A DNA stretch of 32,600 nt from Balneolaceae bacterium (GCA_021767245.1 JAASTO010000003.1:1-32600); one strand, 5' to 3'. Counted from the first letter of the stretch, positions 17,607 to 26,529 are shown. Translations and numbers: made by a program. Notes: generated by a model from the sequence alone, not told the origin.

Positions 17607-18212
17607 TTAACCCCTGAAATTTCTGCGTTCAACGATCTTTTTGATCTTCTTGTTGCCGATCCACACTTTCTGATTGGTTTCGACATTGATCAGTTCCATA
17701 TTGACCGTATAGAAAACTGAAACGGTTCGGCCACTTGGGGTTTCATCCACAATTGAACTGATGTTTCCGATCAGCATAAAATCGGCTCCGAGTTCCTGAG
17801 CCATGGCCTTCATGGTTTCTGCCGAAGCATATTGTTGCTGTTCCATACGTTCCTGACGGATATCCTGCCGCTCCTCACTACTGGCAACCACGCTGACCGC
17901 TCCGGAGTTTACAAAAGCCCGTTCGATCTCTTTGGTCATTACTTCCGTGTCAATATGTTCCATGCTTTCATTTCTGACATTACCTACGATCACGACAGGC
18001 TGTTTCTGAAATTCTCTGCTGTACTGATTCAGCCAGGGTTTGGTCATGGCATCACTGATCATTTCTTCCGATACCATGCGGGCATCGGTCTCATTCCATC
18101 GACCTGAGAGGTCGGTTGTTTCCTGTGGGTCTGTGCGGGTTACCTTGGCCGTAGGTCTGCATCCGGTAAAAAGGATCAGAAAAGCCATGGTCACTAATGT
18201 TGCGTATTTCAT
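17607..18212 (-). CDS. LpoB-like lipoprotein (penicillin-binding-protein activator family)
   Basis: 201 aa. The signal peptide ends LFTGC (lipidated Cys18). The mature part matches the LpoB family pattern: LSGRWNETDARMVSEEMISDA near the start, PVVIVGNVRNES, DTEVMTKEIERAFVNSG, then AQELGADFMLIGNISSI and the final VNVETNQ-type strand with KVWIG. In Enterobacteria LpoB is an outer-membrane lipoprotein that activates the peptidoglycan synthase PBP1B; in other phyla the family is widespread but its partner is unproven. The gene lies 32 bp after the COG3014-like lipoprotein gene and ends at a terminator, so the two form an operon. I leave the symbol empty because function outside Enterobacteria is not established. 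Confidence 0.88.
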   Translation of the reverse strand: MKYATLVTMAFLILFTGCRPTAKVTRTDPQETTDLSGRWNETDARMVSEEMISDAMTKPWLNQYSREFQKQPVVIVGNVRNESMEHIDTEVMTKEIERAFVNSGAVSVVASSEERQDIRQERMEQQQYASAETMKAMAQELGADFMLIGNISSIVDETPSGRTVSVFYTVNMELINVETNQKVWIGNKKIKKIVERRNFRG

Positions 18213-18244
18213 AATTCTGAGGGTTGTGTTTGTTTGATTGAAAA

Positions 18245-19576
18245 TTACTGCGAGAAAATGGATTCCACCAACAAGAGCTCATTACTTCCTGTAACGTTGA
18301 TTTGATAGGTCTCTGAATACAGAACGGTATGATTGGCTGACAGGTATTCAATTTTAAGATCGTGATTTCCCTGTGGAAGCTTTATGGTATTCACCCAGGC
18401 TTTACCCGGCATGGTCTGCCAACCTCTGAGATCAGCTTTTTCACTGGTTTCCTGACCTATGATCCCCAGTACCTCCAGCAGAAATCCCCAGTTTTTGTGT
18501 TTTTCTTTCACACTTGAACTGATCAGGGTGGAACCGGTTGCTTTAACGGTTGCCCTAAGCAAACCACGGGTGTATATGATTGGTTTTTTAGCCTGATAGA
18601 TCTCTGCGGAAACCTCATCCATCTCTTCCACCAGATATAAAGGAGCAGAAAGGGAGTCGGTTCGGATTCGAATACCGTGCACGCTGGAGTTATACATCAT
18701 CAGCTTTGGTAGAGAAAATTTTACGTAAAAACTGTCGTCATCACCACTATCCAGAAAAAAGCGAAAATCTTCCTGTACCTTCATCGGTGCCTGCCCGGAA
18801 AATGCGGTCACTAATACATTATAAGACTGAGGGTCCATGATATGGTTCAGGTTTTCCGGATCCGGTTTTGGTAAATGCCCAATACTACCTTGTTCATGTA
18901 TAGCCGAGGCAAATTTTTCATATTCGATGCGGGCATTGTCCGGCCGGCCGGTTTTTGAAAATAATATAGAAGACAGAAAATGGCTGAATGCACTGTTCTG
19001 AATATTGACGTCTCCCGAACGCCACTCGTTACCCGTGCTGTCAGACTTTGCAAAGGCATCCACCAGGCCCTTAAGCCTGATATCGAGTCGTTCCATTTTG
19101 TAAGCCATACGCCGGGCTTCAACCAAAGCGGCTTCCCAATCCTGCTGATGCATAAAATTCAGGCTTTTAAAGGCATTCAGGTAAACGTCTTCGTACGGTT
19201 CACCGTCATAGACCAACGAATTATCGTTATTAAGGAAGGAACCGATACCCCGGCTGATACTTTTGGTGTATGCATCTTCGATCTGTAATTCTGCCCGGTT
19301 AAAGTAGGCGTTGGAGCTGTCGTAATGTCCGGCAAAGTGATAGATCATCCCACCTTCAAGGTTTTTCAGTACAGCATCTTTAGAGCGGTAAACTTCCTCT
19401 GCCTCAAATGACTGCATTAGCTCGGAAGCTTTATCATAATTGCCTGCGGTAAATGAGTTTCTTAGATCAACCTGTGCATCATCCAATACATAGGCATGGC
19501 ATCCACTAAGTAAAAAGAGTACCCCAAGGTAAATTAGATGAAATCGGGCGCGATTTATGGTTATCTTTGCAGCCAT
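18245..19576 (-). CDS. COG3014-like lipoprotein with TPR-type helical N-terminus
   Basis: 443 aa. The lipoprotein signal ends FLLSGC with Cys26. Residues 35-240 are helical and arranged like tetratricopeptide repeats (FTAGNYDKASELMQ; LEGGMIYHFAGHYDSSNAYFNRA; QQDWEAALVEARRM; SKTGRPDNARIEYEKF). The C-terminal half is strand-rich, ending in a PEGA-like part (KLPQGNHDLKIEYLSAN). This layout, and the place directly before an LpoB-family gene, fit the uncharacterised COG3014 lipoproteins that are often found with LpoB homologues. It probably sits on the inner face of the outer membrane. Its function is unknown; a role in envelope or cell-wall assembly with its neighbour is inference. Confidence 0.75.
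   Translation of the reverse strand: MAAKITINRARFHLIYLGVLFLLSGCHAYVLDDAQVDLRNSFTAGNYDKASELMQSFEAEEVYRSKDAVLKNLEGGMIYHFAGHYDSSNAYFNRAELQIEDAYTKSISRGIGSFLNNDNSLVYDGEPYEDVYLNAFKSLNFMHQQDWEAALVEARRMAYKMERLDIRLKGLVDAFAKSDSTGNEWRSGDVNIQNSAFSHFLSSILFSKTGRPDNARIEYEKFASAIHEQGSIGHLPKPDPENLNHIMDPQSYNVLVTAFSGQAPMKVQEDFRFFLDSGDDDSFYVKFSLPKLMMYNSSVHGIRIRTDSLSAPLYLVEEMDEVSAEIYQAKKPIIYTRGLLRATVKATGSTLISSSVKEKHKNWGFLLEVLGIIGQETSEKADLRGWQTMPGKAWVNTIKLPQGNHDLKIEYLSANHTVLYSETYQINVTGSNELLLVESIFSQ
19562..19569 (+). promoter_or_regulatory. Candidate -7 box for the 19629 gene
   Basis: TATCTTTG is an exact TAnnTTTG match, 59 bp before the start of the Ig-like lipoprotein gene. It lies inside the first codons of the divergent gene at 19576, so the two transcription units overlap head to head. 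No good -33 TTG is seen. Confidence 0.5.
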
Positions 19577-19628
19577 TAATAGCAGATGAAATAAGTCTGA
19601 TTGAATTTAAAGTCAACAATGGTAGTGA

Positions 19629-21257
19629 ATGTACGTGAATCTTAACCGATTGTTATATCACATATTGGTGTTAGCTGTGTTTTTTGGAATATGGTCGTGT
19701 GCAACACCAATGGCACCAACCGGTGGGCCTCAGGATAAGGCCGGTCCTGTGGTTGAAAACACCATTCCTGAAAGTGGTACCGTAAATTTTGAGGGCAGAA
19801 CCTTTGAGTTTTATTTTGATGAATTTGTGAACCGAAGCAATGTACTCAATGCCATTACGGTGGAACCGGATCTTGGGATCAGCTATGATATATCCTGGAA
19901 GCGAAAAATGATGAGCATTGAATTCGAGGATGACTTCCCGGATTCTACAACGGTGATCATCAAGCTGGGGACGGACATCACAGATACCCGAAATAACAAA
20001 ATGTCTAAACCGGTCACCTTAGCTATTTCAACAGGTGATGAAATTGATAGCGGACAGATCACGGGTAGAATTCGTTTGGCTGAAACCGGAGAATCGGCTC
20101 CGGATAAAAAAGTACTACTCTACCGTCAACCGTTTGATCTGACAAAACGAGCCACCTATCAGGCACAGACCGACACCGGTGGGGTCTTTAATTTTTCATA
20201 TCTGTCAGAAGGCACCTACAAAGCATTGATCGTAGACGACCGAAATCGCAATAAGATCTGGGACAGGGAGAATGAGAGTGCCTATCCATTCTATGAAGAA
20301 AGCATTCAACTCCCTAAATCCGGATCTGATATCCTTGATGTGGTATATACGGCTCAGCCTGATACCATAAAACCCATTTTGCAGGGAGTGGGGCTTTTTT
20401 CACAAAACAGAATGAGGTTACGCTTCAGTGAAAATATCACCACCCAAAAGGATGTTAGGTTCACCATTACGGACAGCCTCGAAAATAATTATACCACCGC
20501 CTATCCATTGTATATTTCTGAGGAAGAGCCTTTTGTCTTGTTTGCTCAGAGTAAAGATCCTTTGCTGGAGAATAATAGCTACAAAATAGACCCATCGGGT
20601 GTAACGGATAATGCAGGTAACGTGCCTCCGGAAGACCTTTTTGAATTTACAGGGACTTCACAGGAGGATACCACTCAGCAACGTATCATCGGCCGTGATC
20701 TGGAAGCAGACCTTTTGGTTAATGATTCACTGACCATTGTTTACGCGGCTCCCATTTTCGAACCTGAGATCGTTGATTCGCTGGTTGTGATAGAGGGCGA
20801 TATCGATTTTGATGATTGGCCTGAAATTATGGTTCAAAACAACAGGTTGATCATTGGCCCTCAGGAAAACTGGATCGAAGGGGTGGATTATCAGTTTCTG
20901 GCTTGGAATCCCATGACACAGAGAAGGCAGCTATTTGAACCGAATATCTGGGATTCAACTGAGTATGGAGAGATCGATATCCAAATACTTGATGCCGATT
21001 CAACTCATCAGCATGTTGTCAGTTTGAAGGGTCCTTCAGGAAGGGAGATCAAAAAAATTGAATTTAATAGACAACAGACCATAACTGATCTGCCTCCTGT
21101 AAAATATACCATCACGGTTTTCAGGGATGAGAATAAGGATGGAAAATGGAACAGAGGGCAGGCTGATCCCTATCAGTCGCCCGAAAAATATTACATTCAA
21201 CAAAACCTGAATGTGCAGTCAGGATTTACATCAGAAGTACAAATTACGTTTAATTAG
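19629..21257 (+). CDS. Ig-like domain (Big_5) lipoprotein
   Basis: 542 aa. The signal peptide ends in SCATPMAPTGGPQDKAGP: lipidated Cys24, then the short AP-TGGP-D motif common at the start of this Bacteroidota family. A bacterial Ig-like Big_5 domain follows at about 36-135 (PVVENTIPESGTVNFEGRTFEFYFDEFVN, then ITDTRNNKMS). Further beta-sandwich stretches follow, including a carboxypeptidase-regulatory-like fold at about 140-205 (FNFSYLSEGTYKALIVDDRNRNKIWD), and the same theme recurs near the C-terminus (YTITVFRDENKDGKWNRG). No catalytic residues are apparent. It is followed at 6 bp by the MscS gene. Probably an outer-membrane or surface protein of unknown role. Confidence 0.85.
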   Translation: MYVNLNRLLYHILVLAVFFGIWSCATPMAPTGGPQDKAGPVVENTIPESGTVNFEGRTFEFYFDEFVNRSNVLNAITVEPDLGISYDISWKRKMMSIEFEDDFPDSTTVIIKLGTDITDTRNNKMSKPVTLAISTGDEIDSGQITGRIRLAETGESAPDKKVLLYRQPFDLTKRATYQAQTDTGGVFNFSYLSEGTYKALIVDDRNRNKIWDRENESAYPFYEESIQLPKSGSDILDVVYTAQPDTIKPILQGVGLFSQNRMRLRFSENITTQKDVRFTITDSLENNYTTAYPLYISEEEPFVLFAQSKDPLLENNSYKIDPSGVTDNAGNVPPEDLFEFTGTSQEDTTQQRIIGRDLEADLLVNDSLTIVYAAPIFEPEIVDSLVVIEGDIDFDDWPEIMVQNNRLIIGPQENWIEGVDYQFLAWNPMTQRRQLFEPNIWDSTEYGEIDIQILDADSTHQHVVSLKGPSGREIKKIEFNRQQTITDLPPVKYTITVFRDENKDGKWNRGQADPYQSPEKYYIQQNLNVQSGFTSEVQITFN

Positions 21258-21263
21258 ATCAGT

Positions 21264-22151
21264 ATGAGTGACTTTTTTGATCAATACATAGATCCGTCTT
21301 TTCACATTCCGTTACTGGTAGGCGTGATCATATTGCTGACCATTATCATTGCGTCGGTTACCACACGTATCATCAATTTGATGATCAAGCGAACCAAGGC
21401 TGCCGATGATAACGAGGATGTGACCAATCTGGTCTTTTTCAAGAGGTCGGTCATTGTTCTGATCTATACGACCGGTATCAGTTTTGCCATTTACATGATC
21501 CCTCAGCTTCGAGTGATCGCAGCCTCTTTGCTTGCCGGTGCTGGTCTGTTGGCTGTGGCCGTAGGTTTTGCCTCGCAGGCTGCTTTATCGAATGTAATCG
21601 GTGGGTTGTTTATAGTGATATTTAAACCTTACAAGATCGGTGACCGTATTTTGGTCAGAACAGACCTTACGGGAGTCGTTGAAGACATTAATCTTCGTCA
21701 TACAGTGATCCGTAACTTCGAAAATAAACGCATTATCATTCCTAACTCTGTTATCAGTAATGAGGTTGTGATCAACTCAAATTATGAAGACAGTCAGATC
21801 TGTAAGTTCATAGATCTGGGTATCAGCTACGATTCGGATATTGACTTGGCCAAAGAGATCATGAGGGATGAGGTTGAAAAACACCCGCTTTCGGTGGATG
21901 TGCGCACGGAAGAACAAATTGAAGGAGGAGAACCCAGGGTTCCGGTTAGGGTAATTCTGATGGGGGAGTCATCGGTAAATCTGCGAGCTTGGAGTTGGGC
22001 CAATAATCCCCCCGATGCCTTTGTTATGGAATGCGACCTGCTTGAGAGTATTAAAAAACGCTTTGACAGAGAAGGAATTGAGATACCTTATCCACACCGA
22101 ACACTGGTGTATAAAGAACCCAAAAATAAGGACTCAGGGCCCGCTCTCTGA
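21264..22151 (+). CDS. MscS-family small-conductance mechanosensitive channel
   Basis: 295 aa, the size of classic MscS. Three membrane helices lie at about 14-37, 61-80 and 84-120. The pore helix AGAGLLAVAVGFASQAALSNVIGG and the following FKPYKIGDRI are the family signature. The cytoplasmic beta domain (LTGVVEDINLRHTVIRNFENKRIIIPNS) and the C-terminal alpha/beta part follow. It opens under membrane tension to release solutes during osmotic downshock, which fits a marine or brackish lifestyle. The start is 6 bp after the Ig-like lipoprotein stop, so the genes are likely co-transcribed. Confidence 0.95.
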   Translation: MSDFFDQYIDPSFHIPLLVGVIILLTIIIASVTTRIINLMIKRTKAADDNEDVTNLVFFKRSVIVLIYTTGISFAIYMIPQLRVIAASLLAGAGLLAVAVGFASQAALSNVIGGLFIVIFKPYKIGDRILVRTDLTGVVEDINLRHTVIRNFENKRIIIPNSVISNEVVINSNYEDSQICKFIDLGISYDSDIDLAKEIMRDEVEKHPLSVDVRTEEQIEGGEPRVPVRVILMGESSVNLRAWSWANNPPDAFVMECDLLESIKKRFDREGIEIPYPHRTLVYKEPKNKDSGPAL

Positions 22152-22215
22152 TCTGCTGCCGGGTTTAATAAACAACGTAAACAAGCATCGAAAATCCCTA
22201 AACAAATCGTTATCT

Positions 22216-22233
22216 TTTGGAACCGCTTCCAAA
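22216..22233. promoter_or_regulatory. Inverted repeat TTTGGAA-CCGC-TTCCAAA before icmF
   Basis: A perfect 7-bp inverted repeat ending 17 bp before the icmF start. It overlaps a possible -7 box (TATCTTTTG at 22211-22219, one base longer than consensus). It could be an operator near the transcript start or a leader hairpin. There is no T-run after it, so it is not a terminator for mscS. Confidence 0.5.
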
Positions 22234-22250
22234 CATCAAGAAATTAAGTT

Positions 22251-25200
22251 ATGTCAGTAGAAACGAAGTCTAAGTCATCAAAGAAGAACACAACCGAAGA
22301 AAACGGAACGCTGAATCCACAGCCGTATCAATCCACGAACAAGATCCGTTTTGTAACGGCCGCCAGTTTATTTGATGGTCATGATGCCAGTATCAACATC
22401 ATGCGTCGCATTCTGCAAAGCAGCGGGGCAGAAGTTATACATCTGGGGCATAACCGATCTGTGCACGAGATCGTGAATTGTGCGATACAGGAAGATGCAC
22501 AGGGTATTGCTATCAGCTCGTATCAGGGTGGTCACGTTGAGTACTTCAAATATATGATCGAGCTTCTTGAAGAAAATGGAGCCGGACATATCAAAGTATT
22601 TGGTGGCGGTGGCGGTGTGATCGTGCCGGAAGAAATTGAAGACCTGCACAAAGCCGGAGTAGCCCGCATTTTCTCAGTGGAAGATGGGAGTAAGATGGGA
22701 CTTCAAGGCATGATCAACTTTATGCTGGAAGCCTGCGACTTCGACCCGATCGAGGTAAATAAGCCGGACATGAAGAAAGTGCTGAAGCGGGAAAATGGTC
22801 AGCTTGCAAGAGCTCTGACCGCCATTGAAAATGATCATACAGATGTTTTGACCTATAAGGATGGTAAACTGATCGATGCTAAGGATAAGATTATTGAGGT
22901 CAGCGAAAAGACCATTCCATTAATCGGGATCACGGGAACCGGGGGAGCCGGAAAGAGTTCATTGACCGATGAGATCGTACGCCGATTTTTGACAGAATTT
23001 GAAGACCTGTCCATAGGAATCATTTCAGTGGACCCCTCAAAGGTAAAAACAGGTGGTGCCTTGCTGGGTGATCGTATTCGAATGAACAGCATTGATACCG
23101 ACCGTGTATTTATGCGAAGTATGGCAACCCGAGCCTCCAACCGTTCCACAAGTAAGGGCTTATTGGGAGCCATCGAACTGTACAAGGTTGCCGGTTTTGA
23201 TCTTATTATCGTGGAAACGTCCGGAATTGGTCAGAGCGGTACAGAGATTGTGGAATACACGGATATCCCGATCTATGTGATGACGAGCGAATATGGAGCT
23301 GCCACTCAGCTTGAAAAGATCAATATGCTGGATCTTGCGGAATTAGTAGTATTGAATAAATTTGAGAAAAAAGGTTCTCTCGATGCCCTTCGTGACATCA
23401 GAAAGCAAATGATCCGTAACTCCGGCAGATGGCATGCCAAGCAGGAAGATATGCCGGTGTACCCAACCATAGCTGCTCAGTTCAATGATGAAGGGGTAAA
23501 CCGCTTGTTCAAAGCTATTGTGGATCATATCAACGACCGTTATGAGATGGGCTGGGAAACCAAGATCTATACAAATCCACATCCTGCAGAAGACATTCAG
23601 GCACAGGCTATCATTCCGGGAAAACGGGTTCGATATCTTTCAGAGATCTCTGAAACTGTACGTGACTATCACGAATGGGTGGATGAGCAGGTAGATGTAG
23701 CTTCCAAGCTGGATCAGGTATCAGGTACCATCGATCAGCTGGAGAACTGGAATCCTGATGAGAAAGAAGTTATGAAAGATAACCTGGCCAAAATGCGCGA
23801 GCACTGGCTGGCAAAACTGGATGTGCTTCCAAAGCGGATCATCGAGGGGTGGGATGAGCTGTTTGAACAATATCAGCAGGAGTATTTTGAGGTTAAGATC
23901 CGTAATAAGTCCTTCAAAAATAAGTTATACCGTGAATCACTCAGTGGATTGATGATACCACGCGTGGCTCTTCCTAAAACGAAGAACAAAGGCGAGCAGC
24001 TTAAATTTGCCCTGAAGGAAAACCTGCCGGGTTATTTTCCCTACACAGCCGGGGTGTTTCCATTTAAACGGGAAGGAGAAGACCCAACCCGAATGTTTGC
24101 CGGTGAAGGGACTCCGGAGCGGACCAATAAACGGTTTCACTATGTAAGTGAAGGAATGCCGGCAGCCCGACTTTCCACCGCATTTGACTCGGTAACGTTA
24201 TACGGTGAAGACCCGGGTTATCGCCCTGATATTTATGGCAAGATCGGTAACTCCGGTGTGAGTATTTGTACGCTGGATGATATGAAGAAACTATATTCTG
24301 GATTTGAGTTGACCTCACCAAAAACATCGGTTTCCATGACCATCAATGGTCCGGCGCCGATGATACTGGCTATGTTCATGAACACGGCTATTGATCAGGA
24401 AGTTGAACGCTACCTGAAAGAAAACGGAAAATGGGAACAGGCTCAGAAAAAGATCAAAAAATATTTCAAAGACAGGGGGGTAAAAGCGCCAGAATATGGT
24501 ATTGAGATACCCGCCGGAAGTGATGGATTTGGACTTGGTCTGCTGGGGATAACCGGAGATGAACTGGTTGATCAGGAAACCTATGATAAGATCAAGGAAG
24601 ATACACTAAATGTAGTTCGGGGAACCGTTCAGGCCGATATACTGAAGGAAGATCAGGCTCAGAATACCTGTATCTTCTCCACTGAATTTGCCCTGAAAAT
24701 GATGGGAGATATTCAGACCTACTTCACTGAGCATAAGGTCAGAAACTATTACTCAGTGTCAATTTCAGGGTATCACATAGCGGAAGCCGGTGCAAACCCG
24801 ATCACACAGGCTGCTTTTACCTTAGCTAATGGGTTTACCTTTGTGGAATATTATCTGGCACGTGGACTGGAAGTGGATGATTTTGCCCATAATCTGTCGT
24901 TCTTTTTCAGTAACGGACTGGATCCGGAATATGCGGTCATTGGCCGGGTAGCCCGAAGAATCTGGGCGGTTGCCATGAAAAATAAATATGAAGCCAATGA
25001 TCGATCTCAAAAGCTGAAGTATCACATTCAAACCAGTGGCCGTTCGCTGCATGCACAAGAGATCCAATTCAATGATATCCGTACCACCTTACAAGCGCTT
25101 CTGGCGATCTATGATAACTGTAACTCGCTGCATACCAATGCCTATGATGAGGCGATCACTACGCCGACTGAAGAATCGGTCCGTCGAGCTCTCGCCATTC

Positions 25201-25721
25201 AGATGATCATAAACAAAGAGCTGGGAACCGCTAAAAATGAGAATATTAATCAGGGGTCTTACTTTATAGAAGAACTCACTGATCTGGTTGAAGAGGCTAT
25301 CCTGACTGAATTTGATCGTATTACTGAACGTGGTGGGGTGCTTGGAGCCATGGAAAATATGTACCAGCGTGGCAAGATCCAGGATGAGTCGCTTTATTAT
25401 GAATCCAAGAAACATTCCGGGGAACTTCCAATTATTGGAGTGAATACCTTCCAGAAAGAAGAGGGAGGTGAGGAAGAAGAGAAAGAGATCGAGCTTATTC
25501 GTTCAACCGAAGAAGAAAAACGACAGCAGATCGAAAACCTGGAAGCATTCTGGAAACGAAACGAAAAAGAGGCAGAACTGGCGATCGAAAGACTTAAGGA
25601 AGTAGCCCGTAACAAAGGTAATTTGTTCGAGGAGCTGATGGAAACCGTTAAGGTAGCCTCACTGGGACAGATCTCCCATGCACTCTATGAAGTTGGTGGG
25701 CAATACCGGCGTAATATGTGA
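22251..25721 (+). CDS. icmF: Fused isobutyryl-CoA mutase (B12-dependent mutase with built-in G-protein chaperone)
   Basis: 1156 aa in the IcmF order. The B12-binding domain is first (about 30-165, FDGHDASINIMRR with the axial ligand His44, and GGGGGVI). The MeaB-like GTPase follows (P-loop GTGGAGKSS at 229-237, Lys235; SVDPSKVKTGGALLGDR; specificity loop NKFEKKG). Then comes the substrate TIM barrel (from about 560, with YTAGVFPFKREGEDPTRMF), and a helical end with an acidic stretch EEGGEEEEKEIE. Phe in AGVFPF, where methylmalonyl-CoA mutases have Tyr, favours isobutyryl/n-butyryl-CoA. IcmF interconverts these thioesters using adenosylcobalamin in the cytoplasm; related enzymes also act on isovaleryl/pivalyl-CoA. 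It stands as its own unit with an upstream inverted repeat. No acyl-CoA genes are adjacent. Confidence 0.95.
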   Translation: MSVETKSKSSKKNTTEENGTLNPQPYQSTNKIRFVTAASLFDGHDASINIMRRILQSSGAEVIHLGHNRSVHEIVNCAIQEDAQGIAISSYQGGHVEYFKYMIELLEENGAGHIKVFGGGGGVIVPEEIEDLHKAGVARIFSVEDGSKMGLQGMINFMLEACDFDPIEVNKPDMKKVLKRENGQLARALTAIENDHTDVLTYKDGKLIDAKDKIIEVSEKTIPLIGITGTGGAGKSSLTDEIVRRFLTEFEDLSIGIISVDPSKVKTGGALLGDRIRMNSIDTDRVFMRSMATRASNRSTSKGLLGAIELYKVAGFDLIIVETSGIGQSGTEIVEYTDIPIYVMTSEYGAATQLEKINMLDLAELVVLNKFEKKGSLDALRDIRKQMIRNSGRWHAKQEDMPVYPTIAAQFNDEGVNRLFKAIVDHINDRYEMGWETKIYTNPHPAEDIQAQAIIPGKRVRYLSEISETVRDYHEWVDEQVDVASKLDQVSGTIDQLENWNPDEKEVMKDNLAKMREHWLAKLDVLPKRIIEGWDELFEQYQQEYFEVKIRNKSFKNKLYRESLSGLMIPRVALPKTKNKGEQLKFALKENLPGYFPYTAGVFPFKREGEDPTRMFAGEGTPERTNKRFHYVSEGMPAARLSTAFDSVTLYGEDPGYRPDIYGKIGNSGVSICTLDDMKKLYSGFELTSPKTSVSMTINGPAPMILAMFMNTAIDQEVERYLKENGKWEQAQKKIKKYFKDRGVKAPEYGIEIPAGSDGFGLGLLGITGDELVDQETYDKIKEDTLNVVRGTVQADILKEDQAQNTCIFSTEFALKMMGDIQTYFTEHKVRNYYSVSISGYHIAEAGANPITQAAFTLANGFTFVEYYLARGLEVDDFAHNLSFFFSNGLDPEYAVIGRVARRIWAVAMKNKYEANDRSQKLKYHIQTSGRSLHAQEIQFNDIRTTLQALLAIYDNCNSLHTNAYDEAITTPTEESVRRALAIQMIINKELGTAKNENINQGSYFIEELTDLVEEAILTEFDRITERGGVLGAMENMYQRGKIQDESLYYESKKHSGELPIIGVNTFQKEEGGEEEEKEIELIRSTEEEKRQQIENLEAFWKRNEKEAELAIERLKEVARNKGNLFEELMETVKVASLGQISHALYEVGGQYRRNM

Positions 25722-25739
25722 TGTCAGCTTACATAAGAT

Positions 25740-25938
25740 CTTTTCAGTCTTGAGCGAAGCGGAGACTGAAAAGTTCATACTTAGGAAGTCACTGACTTCC
25801 AATACGGGCTTTGGGTTTGCTTTTGATACAAATCTATAATGCAAGTCAGAGACTTGCTAGAGTTGAGCTCTTAAGTCAGCGCTCGGTAGGTTTTGAATAT
25901 AGAATAATATTATTGAGGCTCGCTTTAAGACTTAAGAG
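25740..25938 (+). repeat. Composite hairpin repeat, copy R2 (complete A-B-C-D)
   Basis: Hairpin A is at 25740-25773 (11-bp stem CTTTTCAGTCT/AGACTGAAAAG, loop TGAGCGAAGCGG). B is at 25784-25800 (GGAAGTC/GACTTCC). C is at 25841-25857 (GCAAGTC/GACTTGC). D has arms at 25868-25877 and 25929-25938 (CTCTTAAGTC/GACTTAAGAG) with a 51-base interior carrying CGCTCGGTAG and GGCTCGCTT. It begins 19 bp after the icmF stop, so A could also end that transcript, though no T-run follows. It lies on the 3' side of the transposase gene. Confidence 0.88.
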
Positions 25939-25977
25939 ATCTAAGTGAGATCTAGGGGTAACCAAAAGTAATTCTAT

Positions 25978-26529
25978 TCAAATCAATAACTCATCAATTT
26001 CCAACAGCCCGGTTTTATCGATATACCATTGAGCACTACTGTATGGATAATCTTGTGGTCTTTTGCAGAAACCAGCCTTTACAGGATTGTAATGAGTGTA
26101 TTTCATTTTCTGAGAATAGAATAAATTGTTTTTGATTTCCATAGGCCGATTATCCTGACGCCAGAACTGGTACTTGGTGTTATTTGAGTTTTTACTTCCA
26201 GCTTTTCTGAACATCCACAGCATCCATTTTCTTCTGCTTTCTTTTGTATTTGATTGGAGGTCATTCAAAATTGAATAGGCAGTAAATTTTTTAAAATCTC
26301 GTAGTATATCCGAAAGATTAAAACCTTCTCTTGCACTAACAATCAAATGGATGTGATTAGACATTAAACACCAACCGTGAATTTTTAAGCCTTTGTTGGC
26401 TTGGCAGTATGCTAAACTGCCTACAATGATATCTTTATAGGCTTTTCTTGTAAACACATCAATCCAATCTACTACTGCAAAAGTGATGAAATGAGCTTGC
26501 TGGTGATTATATATTTTAAACCCCGTCAT
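25978..26529 (-). CDS. REP-associated tyrosine transposase (RAYT, Y1/HUH superfamily)
   Basis: 183 aa, the usual size. The HUH motif is MSNHIHLIV (His59, His61). FTRKAYKDII and the HGWCLMSNHIH segment are typical of the TnpA_REP group. KFTAYSILN is on the second helix, FWRQDNRP precedes the catalytic segment, and KMKYTHYNPVKAG carries Tyr144, the expected nucleophile (family form YIHxNPVRAG). These residues are all present, so the enzyme may be active. Members nick and rejoin single-stranded DNA at REP hairpins; they are single-copy, vertically kept and thought to spread REPs. The start ATG is 29 bp from repeat R3. No downstream passenger gene is seen. Its pairing with the local repeats rests on proximity. 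Confidence 0.93.
   Translation of the reverse strand: MTGFKIYNHQQAHFITFAVVDWIDVFTRKAYKDIIVGSLAYCQANKGLKIHGWCLMSNHIHLIVSAREGFNLSDILRDFKKFTAYSILNDLQSNTKESRRKWMLWMFRKAGSKNSNNTKYQFWRQDNRPMEIKNNLFYSQKMKYTHYNPVKAGFCKRPQDYPYSSAQWYIDKTGLLEIDELLI

Noticed and set aside
22152..22250. Cobalamin riboswitch before icmF
   Set aside because: Only about 100 bp lie between mscS and icmF, and the conserved B12-box core was not found; only the short inverted repeat is present.
22015..22260. 81-codon plus-strand open frame
   Set aside because: Out-of-frame overlap with the end of mscS and the start of icmF, both secure.
25740..25773. Hairpin A as the intrinsic terminator of icmF
   Set aside because: The stem is strong and well placed, but no T-run follows and the same hairpin recurs in R4 and R1 away from that stop; it is better explained as part of the repeat.
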